Source: Marinobacterium sp. xm-d-530 (GTDB lineage: Bacteria > Pseudomonadota > Gammaproteobacteria > Pseudomonadales > Balneatricaceae). Taken from it: DNA of 10,566 nt. A program made the translations under genes and the position numbers. The notes under the pieces were generated by a model, which saw only the letters and a list, made by a program, of their open reading frames with translations, was not told the origin of the DNA and searched no databases. The stretch is taken from contig CATEEE010000141.1 of assembly GCA_949499045.1 (NCBI GenBank), positions 1 through 10,566 of the forward strand, in the 5' to 3' direction. This document shows positions 1-6,745 of the stretch, piece after piece (positions within the stretch are counted from its first letter, which is position 1; each line of letters begins with the position of its first letter).

Positions 1-518
1 AGAATCAGCGGTACTAACCAGTTCACAAAGCTGGCTGCAATCAGTATCAGAATGGGTGTCCAGACAGCCATCTGCTTTTGAATCTTAAACTCTGCGTAAT
101 ACTCTTTGAGTTTATCGACCTCACTGGTCAGCAGGTTGGCCAGCTGTGCCGGCTTAAAAGCAGGGAAGAGTGAAATACCCGTCTTAAAACTGAGGCTAAG
201 AATTTGCTCTCGCAAACGATCACGGATGGTGACGGAGTTGCGCAGATTGATGGTTGATTGCCAGAGAGAAGCTGCCGCTTTGATGGCCAGAATCAGAAAC
301 GCTGCAGCGACCAGGATAAACGGACTATGATCTAAGTGACCTTGGGTCAGTACCTGGTCAATCAGCATGGCTACCCAGTAGGCAAAACCAATTGTGCAGA
401 GAGTTTGAATGACTCCTAGCATTAGGGAGAGGCGCATTGATCCCTTAAGATCATACTGATGTTGATCGAGGATTGCGGTTGGGTTGGGTTTACGTCGTCT
501 GGCCAACTTAACTCTCAC
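1..518 (-). CDS. cydD: CydD, ABC exporter subunit for cytochrome bd assembly (N-terminal part)
   Basis: The left window edge cuts this gene, leaving about 172 N-terminal residues. CydD pairs with CydC in the inner membrane as an ABC exporter of cysteine/glutathione needed to assemble cytochrome bd. The visible part is the start of the transmembrane domain. A basic, Pro-rich N-terminus leads into a helix (LMLGVIQTLCTIGFAYWVA), a second helix (FILVAAAFLILAIKAAA), and the stretch EVDKLKEYYAEF followed by a third helix. This lines up with the DDMHDYYARY region of E. coli CydD as I recall it. The ATPase domain lies outside the window. The start is uncertain. GTG at 518 follows an in-frame TAA at 525-527 but has no clear Shine-Dalgarno; TTG at 506 is an alternative. 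ATG at 437 would remove the segment before helix 1. The location right after cydABX supports the call. A general type I ABC exporter is the alternative. Confidence 0.85.
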   Translation of the reverse strand, partial: MRVKLARRRKPNPTAILDQHQYDLKGSMRLSLMLGVIQTLCTIGFAYWVAMLIDQVLTQGHLDHSPFILVAAAFLILAIKAAASLWQSTINLRNSVTIRDRLREQILSLSFKTGISLFPAFKPAQLANLLTSEVDKLKEYYAEFKIQKQMAVWTPILILIAASFVNWLVPLI

Positions 519-528
519 TAAGATTTAC

Positions 529-553
529 AAAAAAAGGGACTCGAAAGCCCCTT
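529..553 (-). terminator. Intrinsic terminator after cydABX, just before cydD
   Basis: On the minus strand an 8-bp stem (AAGGGGCT pairing with AGTCCCTT, one G-T wobble) closes a TTCG loop and is followed by a run of T. It ends about 10 bases before the GTG proposed as the cydD start. It should end most cydABX transcripts and leave cydDC to read-through or to an internal promoter. Confidence 0.85.
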
Positions 554-569
554 GATTACGTACAGCTAG

Positions 570-596
570 AGCGCACAGATTAATCGTCTGCGCGCT
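570..596 (-). other. Stem-loop at the 3' end of cydX
   Basis: Two arms, 570-579 and 587-596, form a 10-bp GC-rich stem with one G-U wobble in RNA and a 7-base loop that holds the cydX stop codon. No T-run follows directly, so it is not an intrinsic terminator by itself. It could protect the 3' end of the cydABX mRNA or act together with the terminator at 529-553. Confidence 0.6.
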
Positions 597-684
597 GCTC
601 TTCTTCAGCATCCAACCACATTGCGTTGATGATGCCGAAGCTACAGGCTAGGAGTACGCCAAGGATCCAAGCAAAATACCACAT
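580..684 (-). CDS. cydX: CydX, small subunit of cytochrome bd oxidase
   Basis: This 34-residue protein begins MWYFAWILGVLLACSFGI, almost identical to the start of E. coli CydX (YbgT). CydX is a single-pass inner-membrane peptide that binds CydA and stabilises the heme b595/d site of cytochrome bd. One transmembrane helix spans about residues 3-22, followed by a short acidic tail (DAEEEQRADD). The ATG at 684 is preceded by AGGAG at 694-698 with a 9-base spacer. That Shine-Dalgarno overlaps the cydB stop codon at 697-699, so translation is probably coupled to cydB. It is the third gene of the cydABX operon. The gene is short enough that automated gene calling may omit it. Confidence 0.95.
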   Translation of the reverse strand: MWYFAWILGVLLACSFGIINAMWLDAEEEQRADD

Positions 685-696
685 CTTCTTTATCTC

Positions 697-1833
697 CTAG
701 TAGTTTGAAACACTGTTTTGTTCGATAAACTCAGGTTCAATTCGACGCCACATTTTGTAGTAGCCCCAGAAGGTGTAACCCAAAATGATCGGTACAAAGA
801 ACAGAGCTACCCAGAACATTATCTCAAGCGTCAGTGCACTTGAGGTCGCATCCCAGAGCGTCAGTGCGCTGGCGAGATTGGTCGAAGAGGGCATCACGAA
901 TGGGAACAGAGTGAAGCCAGTCATAAGGATGATCGACGCGATCGCCAGTGAGCTCAACGTAAAGGCAAAACCACTTTTACCCATTTTAGCCATTAAGCTG
1001 GTCAGGATAGGTAATGCCACAGAGGCAGCCACTAGCGCCCAAAGGATTGGGTATGCGGTGTAGTTACCAAACCAGTTGTCTGTAGTGGTTACCGTTTTAC
1101 TTAACGGGTTAGAGGGCGCGTCACCAACGACAGTTGAGCTAATTTCGTAACCAGGAATGCCGTAATACAACCAAGCCCCCGCAACGGCTAGCAATACTGC
1201 CAGAACGGGTCCTAGAAGTGTCGCCATAGCTTGAGCACGGCCTTGAACCTCACCACCGGCACGCATCTGCAACCAAGTTGCACCCTGCAGAGCAAGCATT
1301 GCAACACTCGCAAGGCCACACACAATTGCGAACGGGTTCAATAGAGCCCAGAAAGAACCGGTGTAAATAGGACGCGTGAACTCGTCAAAGTAGAACGGTA
1401 CCCCTAAGAATAGGTTGCCGAACGCGACACCAAAGACCAGTGACGGAACAAAAGAGCCTACTGCTAGGGCATAGTCCCAGTTTCGACGCCAAGCAACAGA
1501 GTCCTTCTTAGAACGGTACTCAAATCCGACAGGGCGGAAGAATAGAGCGAACAGCACCAGTAACATCGCCCAGTAGAAACCAGAGAATGCCGTTGCGTAA
1601 ACCAGTGGCCACGCCGCAAAAATAGCACCACCTGCTGTGATTAACCACACCTGGTTGCCGTCCCAGTGGGGCCCGATGGTATTGATGATGACGCGGCGTT
1701 CAGTGTCCGTTTTACCCAACACAGGGATCATCATCGCAGTCCCCAAATCCATACCGTCGGCAATAGCAAAACCAATCAGCAGAACACCAACCAACAGCCA
1801 CCAGACAAGTCGTAGAGTTTCGTAATCAAACAT
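697..1833 (-). CDS. cydB: Cytochrome bd ubiquinol oxidase subunit II
   Basis: CydB is the second large membrane subunit of cytochrome bd, which oxidises quinol and reduces oxygen to water in the inner membrane. The protein starts MFDYETLRLVWWLLVGVLL, closely matching E. coli MIDYEVLRFIWWLLVGVLL. It then shows the family stretches IADGMDLG, GPHWDGNQVWLITAGGAIFA and RPVGFEYR, and has eight or nine hydrophobic segments. Length is 378 residues against 379 in E. coli. Two adjacent ATG codons exist, at 1836 and 1833. The second is preferred because the AAGGAG at 1841-1846 then has a 7-base spacer instead of 4, and it fits the family N-terminus. The cydA stop codon overlaps the first ATG, so the two genes are translationally coupled. 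I see no damage to the frame. Confidence 0.97.
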   Translation of the reverse strand: MFDYETLRLVWWLLVGVLLIGFAIADGMDLGTAMMIPVLGKTDTERRVIINTIGPHWDGNQVWLITAGGAIFAAWPLVYATAFSGFYWAMLLVLFALFFRPVGFEYRSKKDSVAWRRNWDYALAVGSFVPSLVFGVAFGNLFLGVPFYFDEFTRPIYTGSFWALLNPFAIVCGLASVAMLALQGATWLQMRAGGEVQGRAQAMATLLGPVLAVLLAVAGAWLYYGIPGYEISSTVVGDAPSNPLSKTVTTTDNWFGNYTAYPILWALVAASVALPILTSLMAKMGKSGFAFTLSSLAIASIILMTGFTLFPFVMPSSTNLASALTLWDATSSALTLEIMFWVALFFVPIILGYTFWGYYKMWRRIEPEFIEQNSVSNY

Positions 1834-1835
1834 CA

Positions 1836-3404
1836 TTAAGCTCCTTGAGTCGCTGTGTTCTGTTCAAAGTGGTAACGACCCGTCTGCAAAGCGCTAGGGC
1901 CTTTGCGGATGTATTTCACCATTAGGTAGATCTCGATTACCAAGAACAACGTGTAGAGTCCAATAAAGCCAGCCAAGCTCATCCACAGATCAGTCTCTGT
2001 CAGGTGAGAGGTCGCGACATAGGTCGGTAGAATTTCACCAATTGCCCAAGGCTGGCGGCCAAATTCAGCGACGAACCAACCCATCTCACTTGCGATCCAG
2101 GGAAGCGGCAACGAGAGAAGTGCAAACCACTGCAACCAGCGAGTTTGTACAACTTTTCGCTTGGCAGTAAAGACAAATGCCAACACAAATAACAACAGCA
2201 TGGTAAAGCCTGCACCGACCATGACACGGAAGGTCCAGAACATCGGTGCTACCTTTGGAATGGTATCGCGAGCAGCCAGTTTGATCTGCTCTTCGGTCGC
2301 GTCAACCACCTCTTCAGTGTATCGCTTCAACAATAGACCATAGCCTAGATCAACGCTGACTTCAGAGAAGGCGGCACGATTTTCAGGTGTGTCCTCACCG
2401 TTGCGCAGTTTCTCTAAAAGGCCGTAAGCGACAATACCGTTACGAATGCGATCTTCAGCATGAGCTACCAAGTCTTTTATACCGGTGACCTCTTCATCCA
2501 AAGAGCGAGTGGCAATCAGGCCTAAGGCACCAGGAATCTTTAGAGCGTAGTCAGTCGTCATGGTCTCTTCGTTTGGCAGGCCGACAACGGTAAAGGCAGC
2601 GGGTGCAGGATGAGTTTCCCATTCCGCTTCGATCGCTGCCAATTTAACTTTTTGAACTTCACCCACTTCGTAGCCTGATTCGTCACCGAGTACGATGACA
2701 GAGATAGCTGAGGCTAGTCCGAACGCTGATGCAATAGCGAATGAACGACGTGCAAATGGGATGTCACGGTTGCGCAACATGAAATAGCTGCTGACCGCGA
2801 GAACGAAGATGGCGCCCGTCACATAACCTGCAGAAACAGTGTGAACAAACTTAACCTGTGCTACTGGGTTGAGTAGGACTTCCGTGAAGCTGTCCATCTC
2901 CATACGCATGGTTTCGAAGTTGAAGTAGGCTCCCACAGGGTTCTGCATCCAGCCGTTGGCAATCAAAATCCAGAGCGCTGAGAAGTTAGAGCCCAGAGCA
3001 ACCAACCAAGTCACCGCTAGGTGCTGTACTTTGCTTAGGCGGTCCCAACCGAAGAAGAACAGACCGATCATGGTGGATTCTAAGAAGAACGCTACCAGGC
3101 CTTCAATCGCTAGCGGTGCACCAAACACGTCACCGACGTAGTGTGAGTAGTAGGCCCAGTTGGTTCCAAATTGGAACTCCATGGTCAAACCCGTTGTCAC
3201 ACCGAGTGCGAAGTTAATACCGAACAACTTACCCCAAAACTTGGTCATATCACGGTAGATCTGTTTGCCCGTCATGACATAGACAGATTCCATGATCGCC
3301 AGCAGGAAAGATAGACCTAGGGTCAGTGGTACAAATAGAAAGTGATACATCGCCGTAATGGCAAACTGCCAACGCGATAGTTCCACAACCGATTCTGAAA
3401 TCAT
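1836..3404 (-). CDS. cydA: Cytochrome bd ubiquinol oxidase subunit I
   Basis: CydA carries hemes b558, b595 and d and the quinol site of cytochrome bd. The expected ligands are present: His21 (AMYHFLF), His188 (KFVHTV) and Met395 (FRVMVG), matching E. coli His19, His186 and Met393. Glu101 and Glu109 of IEGLVAFFLES match the proton-path acids Glu99 and Glu107. The motif GRQPW is at 449-453. A long Q-loop between about 250 and 380 marks it as the E. coli-type (L-subfamily) oxidase rather than the short-loop cyanide-insensitive type. The C-terminus ends GRYHFEQNTATQGA, as in enterobacterial CydA. The start at 3404 is chosen because GGAGG lies 8 bases upstream and the length, 522 residues, equals E. 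coli CydA. An in-frame ATG at 3458 would add 18 residues with no family support. It is first in cydABX. Confidence 0.97.
   Translation of the reverse strand: MISESVVELSRWQFAITAMYHFLFVPLTLGLSFLLAIMESVYVMTGKQIYRDMTKFWGKLFGINFALGVTTGLTMEFQFGTNWAYYSHYVGDVFGAPLAIEGLVAFFLESTMIGLFFFGWDRLSKVQHLAVTWLVALGSNFSALWILIANGWMQNPVGAYFNFETMRMEMDSFTEVLLNPVAQVKFVHTVSAGYVTGAIFVLAVSSYFMLRNRDIPFARRSFAIASAFGLASAISVIVLGDESGYEVGEVQKVKLAAIEAEWETHPAPAAFTVVGLPNEETMTTDYALKIPGALGLIATRSLDEEVTGIKDLVAHAEDRIRNGIVAYGLLEKLRNGEDTPENRAAFSEVSVDLGYGLLLKRYTEEVVDATEEQIKLAARDTIPKVAPMFWTFRVMVGAGFTMLLLFVLAFVFTAKRKVVQTRWLQWFALLSLPLPWIASEMGWFVAEFGRQPWAIGEILPTYVATSHLTETDLWMSLAGFIGLYTLFLVIEIYLMVKYIRKGPSALQTGRYHFEQNTATQGA
1841..1846 (-). promoter_or_regulatory. 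Ribosome binding site of cydB
   Basis: AAGGAG on the minus strand, inside the 3' end of cydA. It is 7 bases from the ATG at 1833 but only 4 from the ATG at 1836, which favours the downstream start. Confidence 0.7.
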
Positions 3405-3412
3405 CGGGGATG

Positions 3413-3417
3413 CCTCC
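3413..3417 (-). promoter_or_regulatory. Ribosome binding site of cydA
   Basis: GGAGG on the minus strand, 8 bases before the ATG at 3404. It decides in favour of the 522-residue CydA and against the upstream in-frame ATG at 3458. Confidence 0.85.
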
Positions 3418-3431
3418 AGTAGACAAATTAA

Positions 3432-3457
3432 GCACATAAAATTATGTGCACTGCACA
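3432..3457 (-). promoter_or_regulatory. Two overlapping palindromes in the cydA leader
   Basis: One perfect inverted repeat, GCACATAA-aa-TTATGTGC, covers 3432-3449. A second, TGTGCA-c-TGCACA, covers 3445-3457. They share the TGTGC segment, so as RNA hairpins they would exclude each other. As DNA they could be operators downstream of the predicted start site. No known regulator is recognised with confidence. Confidence 0.45.
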
Positions 3458-3467
3458 ATGTCTCGGA

Positions 3468-3510
3468 ATTGTAATCGGTTATATAGTCAAAAGTAATTGA
3501 TATATATCTA
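3468..3510 (-). promoter_or_regulatory. Predicted cydA promoter with an FNR/ANR-type box
   Basis: On the minus strand TAGAT-ATAT-ATCAA (3497-3510) matches the FNR consensus TTGAT-N4-ATCAA at nine of ten positions. A -10 hexamer, TACAAT, lies at 3468-3473. If transcription starts near 3461-3462, the box centre falls about 41.5 to 42.5 bases upstream, the usual class II activator position. TTGACT at 3485-3490 is too close to serve as its -35 (11-base spacing), which fits an activator-dependent promoter. This is inferred from sequence only. Confidence 0.6.
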
Positions 3511-3538
3511 AAGTTTTAACGATAAATGCTCACAAGTA

Positions 3539-3555
3539 GTTGAGAAAATCTCAAC
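3539..3555 (-). other. Inverted repeat across the modC stop codon
   Basis: GTTGAG and CTCAAC form a perfect 6-bp stem with a 5-base loop, and the modC TGA (3551-3553) sits in one arm. No T-run follows on the minus strand, so it is at best a weak terminator or a 3'-end hairpin. It lies upstream of the cydA promoter region. Confidence 0.4.
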
Positions 3556-4633
3556 CTTTACAGCGATTAGAGGGGCAGATGTTGACCGATTTGATGATCA
3601 AAACGCAGGCATCACCAACGTTTAGGTTGAGTTTTTTAAGAGAGCGAGAGGTGATGTGTGTAGAGATGATCTCTCCTGCAACGCACACGTTAATCAGAAC
3701 ATCGCCTGATGGAATGTTTTCAATAGATTCAACAGTACCGTTGACTTGGTTGAGTGCAGAGATGCCATCGACTTTGGTGGTCGATAGAATGAGATCGTTA
3801 GCGACGAGTTCAAGGCATACAGAGGTACCAATTGAAGCATCAATCGACGGCACATAAAGGGTTTCGTTGGCAGCTTGAAGCTCTGAAAGTCCATCGGAGT
3901 GATGTGCTACCAAGCGGGTGGTCAGTGTCGACTTAATGGCACGATTTGCAGTGCGCGCCACCTTGCTGTTAGCCATCACCTCACGTGCGGGTCCTTGTGT
4001 CACAATGCGGCCCTGCTCTAGCGCGATGACATGATCAGCAAGCTCCAAGACCTCTTGCGGTGAGTGGGTTACGTAGAGCATGGGAATACCCAGCTCACGG
4101 TTTAGTTTCTTAAAGTAGGGCAGTAACTCTGCTTTTCGGGCGCCATCAAGAGCGGCAAGGGGTTCATCGGCCAAAATTAGATCAGGTGCACTCAGCAAAG
4201 CACGCCCTATAGCGACACGCTGTTTTTCACCACCTGAAAGTGAACTTGGAGCTCGCTTCATTAAAGATTTTATGCCTAAAAGTTCGACTATGTGATTGAA
4301 ATCGACACTTTTGTCGGCTTTTTTAAAACGTTTCGCGTAATTTAGGTTCTGTTCTACTGTCAGGTGAGGAAAGAGTCTGCTCTCCTGAAAAATATAGCCA
4401 ATGTTGCGTTGATAGGGTTTTAGATGTTTATTGTCGTCGCTATCAAATAACACTCGGTTGGACAGAGTGACTCTGCCTTCACAGTGAGTTAGCAAGCCCG
4501 CTATCGCATTAATCGTGGTGGTTTTACCTGAGCCTGATTCGCCAAATAGAACGGTAATTCCACTAGGGGCCTCAAACGTTACATCGAGTGAGAAGTTTGG
4601 CATCGACTGCTGTAAAGAGACCGACAGAGTCAT
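3551..4633 (-). CDS. modC: ModC, molybdate ABC importer ATPase
   Basis: ModC hydrolyses ATP on the cytoplasmic face to drive molybdate uptake through ModB. The nucleotide-binding domain is complete: Walker A GESGSGKTT at 31-39, Q-loop Gln83 (IFQESRLFPH), signature LSGGEKQ at 132-138, Walker B LILADEP at 152-158 and the switch His190 (YVTHS). A C-terminal TOBE (Mop-like) domain spans about residues 292-352. This is the oxyanion-sensing part typical of ModC and separates it from generic ATPases. Length is 360 residues, close to E. coli ModC (352). The ATG at 4633 overlaps the modB stop as ATGA and has GGAGG 8 bases upstream. An ATG at 4669 would add 12 residues inside modB and is less likely. 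It is the last gene of the pyrE-modABC unit. Tungstate could also be a substrate of the system. Confidence 0.95.
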   Translation of the reverse strand: MTLSVSLQQSMPNFSLDVTFEAPSGITVLFGESGSGKTTTINAIAGLLTHCEGRVTLSNRVLFDSDDNKHLKPYQRNIGYIFQESRLFPHLTVEQNLNYAKRFKKADKSVDFNHIVELLGIKSLMKRAPSSLSGGEKQRVAIGRALLSAPDLILADEPLAALDGARKAELLPYFKKLNRELGIPMLYVTHSPQEVLELADHVIALEQGRIVTQGPAREVMANSKVARTANRAIKSTLTTRLVAHHSDGLSELQAANETLYVPSIDASIGTSVCLELVANDLILSTTKVDGISALNQVNGTVESIENIPSGDVLINVCVAGEIISTHITSRSLKKLNLNVGDACVLIIKSVNICPSNRCKG

Positions 4634-5322
4634 GACTGTAGCCTCCGGCTCATTCGACGTGACAGCCATTCAGATGCGAGAAGTGCACTCATCGCAATGA
4701 TAATAGAGATGATGACTAACTTGGTGGCTGAGCTTTCACCGCCGGGCACCTGAAGAAACGCATAGATAGCAGATGGCAGCGTTTGTGTTTGCCCTGGAAT
4801 ATTCGATACAAAGGTGATGGTTGCACCAAATTCACCCATCGCTTTTGCAAAGCCAAGAACAGCGCCGGCAATGATGCCGGGAAGCATTAAAGGCAGGGTA
4901 ATGGTGAGGAAGACCCATCGCCTAGAGGCACCCAGCGTTGCTGCAGCCTCTTCTAATTTAGGATCTATAGCCTCTATCGATAAGCGAATAGCCCGAACTA
5001 ACAACGGAAAGGCCATAATGGCCGCGGCTAAAGCTGCACCACTCCAGCGAAACGCAAACTCAATGCCCCATTCTGCAAGGAATGAACCGATAGGGGTGCG
5101 TTTCCCAAAGGTGATTAAAAGCAGATAACCCGTTACAACGGGCGGTAAAATCAATGGTAGATGGACAATACCATTGAGAAGCTGCTTCCCAACAAACTCC
5201 TTTTTCGCCAACAGATAAGCTATTCCAATAGCTGCGGGTAGGCTGAACAGAGTTGCCCAAAAAGCCACTTTGATTGATAACAGTACTGCTGCCCATTCGT
5301 TGGGGCCTAGCCAATCACTCAC
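4630..5322 (-). CDS. modB: ModB, molybdate ABC importer permease
   Basis: ModB forms the inner-membrane channel of the molybdate importer. The 230-residue protein has about five to six hydrophobic helices. It carries the cytoplasmic EAA loop that contacts the ATPase, EEAAATLGASRRWVFLTITL, with the conserved Gly. The motifs LPPVVTGYLLL and GEFGATITFVSNIPGQTQTL are typical of ModB. Length matches E. coli ModB (229). The start is GTG at 5322, one base after the modA stop. The upstream Shine-Dalgarno is weak, so translation probably depends on coupling to modA. It overlaps modC by four bases. A sulfate or tungstate permease is less likely given ModA and the TOBE-bearing ModC beside it. Confidence 0.95.
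   Translation of the reverse strand: MSDWLGPNEWAAVLLSIKVAFWATLFSLPAAIGIAYLLAKKEFVGKQLLNGIVHLPLILPPVVTGYLLLITFGKRTPIGSFLAEWGIEFAFRWSGAALAAAIMAFPLLVRAIRLSIEAIDPKLEEAAATLGASRRWVFLTITLPLMLPGIIAGAVLGFAKAMGEFGATITFVSNIPGQTQTLPSAIYAFLQVPGGESSATKLVIISIIIAMSALLASEWLSRRMSRRLQS
4642..4646 (-). promoter_or_regulatory. Ribosome binding site of modC
   Basis: GGAGG on the minus strand within the end of modB, 8 bases before the ATG at 4633. It supports the 360-residue start and coupled translation with modB. Confidence 0.8.
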
Positions 5323-5323
5323 G

Positions 5324-6094
5324 TTACTGCGAATCCATTAAAAAACCGTTGCGCTCTAGTATCGCCTTAGACTGCTGTGAGCGCAAAAACTGTAAAAAGG
5401 TCTCTGTCGATTTGCCGCTCTCTTCAATAGAGGCCGCGGGATAGAGAATCTTGTCATGGGACTCTTTTGGGAAGCTCGTAATGATTGAGACCTTGGGTTC
5501 TGCAACAGCATCAGAGCGGTAGACGATACCCAGAGGGGCTTCGCCCGAAGCTACTAATGCCAGCGCAGAACGAACATTGTCTGATTGTGCTACTTGCTGC
5601 TTAAGAGAATCCCAAACATGATAGTGAGTGAGTGCTTGCTTACCGTAAATTCCAGCGGGTACTGACTCTACTAACCCCATGGCCAGGTATTCATTATCTA
5701 ATACATCGAGCAGTTCGGTTGGCTTATCGAGGCTGAATTTTACCTCTGGCGTGCTACTGATTAGCACCAGCTGATTACTGGTTAGGTTGAAGCGTGATGG
5801 TTCACTGATGAGTGCTTGATCCGAGAGATAATCCATCCAGGCCTGGTTGGCTGATATGAAAATATCGGCGGGTGCGCCCATCTCTATTTGTCGTGCCAAG
5901 GTGGCAGAACCCGCATAGGAGACAACAATTGAATCTGAATGCTCGGCTTCGTAATGCTTTGCGATCTCATCAATCGCATTTTTTAGGCTTGCGGCTGCAA
6001 AGACAGTCAGTGTCTCAGCAAAGGTTTGTGAGGATGCAAAAGCAGTCAAACCCATTGCGAGTATTGATCGAAGAGCGACTGCTTTAAACTGCAT
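5324..6094 (-). CDS. modA: ModA, periplasmic molybdate-binding protein
   Basis: ModA captures molybdate in the periplasm and delivers it to ModBC. Residues 1-26 look like a signal peptide, with a hydrophobic core and likely cleavage after SSQTFA. The mature protein begins ETLTVFAAASL. Positions equivalent to the oxyanion ligands of E. coli ModA are kept: Ser36 (AAASL), Ser63 (AGSATLA), Ala147 (VPAGIY), Val174 (DNVRSAL) and Tyr192 (GIVYRSDA). The motif GAPADIFISANQAWMDYL is typical of the family. Length is 256 residues against 257 in E. coli. The ATG at 6094 starts three bases after the pyrE stop and has no good Shine-Dalgarno, which suggests coupling to pyrE. No ModE-type operator is visible nearby. 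Tungstate binding cannot be excluded. Confidence 0.96.
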   Translation of the reverse strand: MQFKAVALRSILAMGLTAFASSQTFAETLTVFAAASLKNAIDEIAKHYEAEHSDSIVVSYAGSATLARQIEMGAPADIFISANQAWMDYLSDQALISEPSRFNLTSNQLVLISSTPEVKFSLDKPTELLDVLDNEYLAMGLVESVPAGIYGKQALTHYHVWDSLKQQVAQSDNVRSALALVASGEAPLGIVYRSDAVAEPKVSIITSFPKESHDKILYPAASIEESGKSTETFLQFLRSQQSKAILERNGFLMDSQ

Positions 6095-6097
6095 GGG

Positions 6098-6745
6098 TTA
6101 AGCGCTGATTCCGTATTCGTCACGGTATGCTCGAATGGCCGTCAACTCAGCATCGCGACCTCCTTGCTCTTCCAAATACTCAACCAGATCATCCAGCGAG
6201 ATGATGCTAGCGACTTGCATGTTGTAGTCACGCTCAACTTCTTGAATGGCGGAAAGCTCACCGGTGCCCCGCTCCATGCGGTTCAATGCGATGACGGTCG
6301 CTGCTGGCGTTGCACCGTTTTCGTCAATCAGAGTCATCACTTCACGGATGGCTGTGCCAGCGGTAATGACATCGTCAATAATCAAAACACGGCCCGCAAG
6401 TGGTGCGCCCACTAGGTTGCCACCTTCGCCGTGATCTTTGACCTCTTTGCGGTTAAAGACATAAGGAACGTCTTTACCAAAATCGTTAGCAAGTGCTACG
6501 ACGGTTGTGGTTGCAAGAGGAATGCCTTTGTAAGCTGGGCCAAGCATGACATCGTAATCGATCTTGGCATCTTCAATCGCAGCTGCGTAGAAGCGACCCA
6601 GTTTTGCAATGGCATCACCCGTATTGAAAAGACCAGCGTTAAAAAAGTAAGGGCTGGTTCGACCCGATTTTAGGGTGAACTCACCAAATTTAAGAACGCC
6701 TTTTTCGATTGCGAATTCGATGAACTCACGCTGGTAGCTTTGCAT
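6098..6745 (-). CDS. pyrE: Orotate phosphoribosyltransferase
   Basis: PyrE joins orotate to PRPP to make orotidine 5'-phosphate, the fifth step of pyrimidine synthesis, in the cytoplasm. The PRPP-binding motif VLIIDDVITAGTA is at about 120-132. The flexible catalytic loop NRKEVKDHGEGG is at about 98-109. The N-terminal FGEFTLKSGRTSPYFFNAG is characteristic of the family. Length is 215 residues, against 213 in E. coli. The ATG at 6745 has AAGGA at 6756-6760 with a 10-base spacer. It is the first gene of a unit that continues without a gap into modABC and diverges from crc. I see no pyrE-type attenuator hairpin with a T-run in the leader. Confidence 0.97.
   Translation of the reverse strand: MQSYQREFIEFAIEKGVLKFGEFTLKSGRTSPYFFNAGLFNTGDAIAKLGRFYAAAIEDAKIDYDVMLGPAYKGIPLATTTVVALANDFGKDVPYVFNRKEVKDHGEGGNLVGAPLAGRVLIIDDVITAGTAIREVMTLIDENGATPAATVIALNRMERGTGELSAIQEVERDYNMQVASIISLDDLVEYLEEQGGRDAELTAIRAYRDEYGISA

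Noticed and set aside
106..330. 74-codon open frame on the plus strand opposite cydD
   Set aside because: It is antisense to a frame with clear CydD similarity and has no recognisable product.
3405..3458. In-frame N-terminal extension of CydA starting at an ATG at 3458
   Set aside because: The added 18 residues have no counterpart in CydA, the ATG lies almost at the predicted transcription start, and GGAGG sits correctly before the ATG at 3404.
3511..3530. ArcA-type site upstream of cydA
   Set aside because: GTTAAAACTTTA on the minus strand resembles the ArcA consensus only loosely; in such AT-rich sequence this is not evidence.
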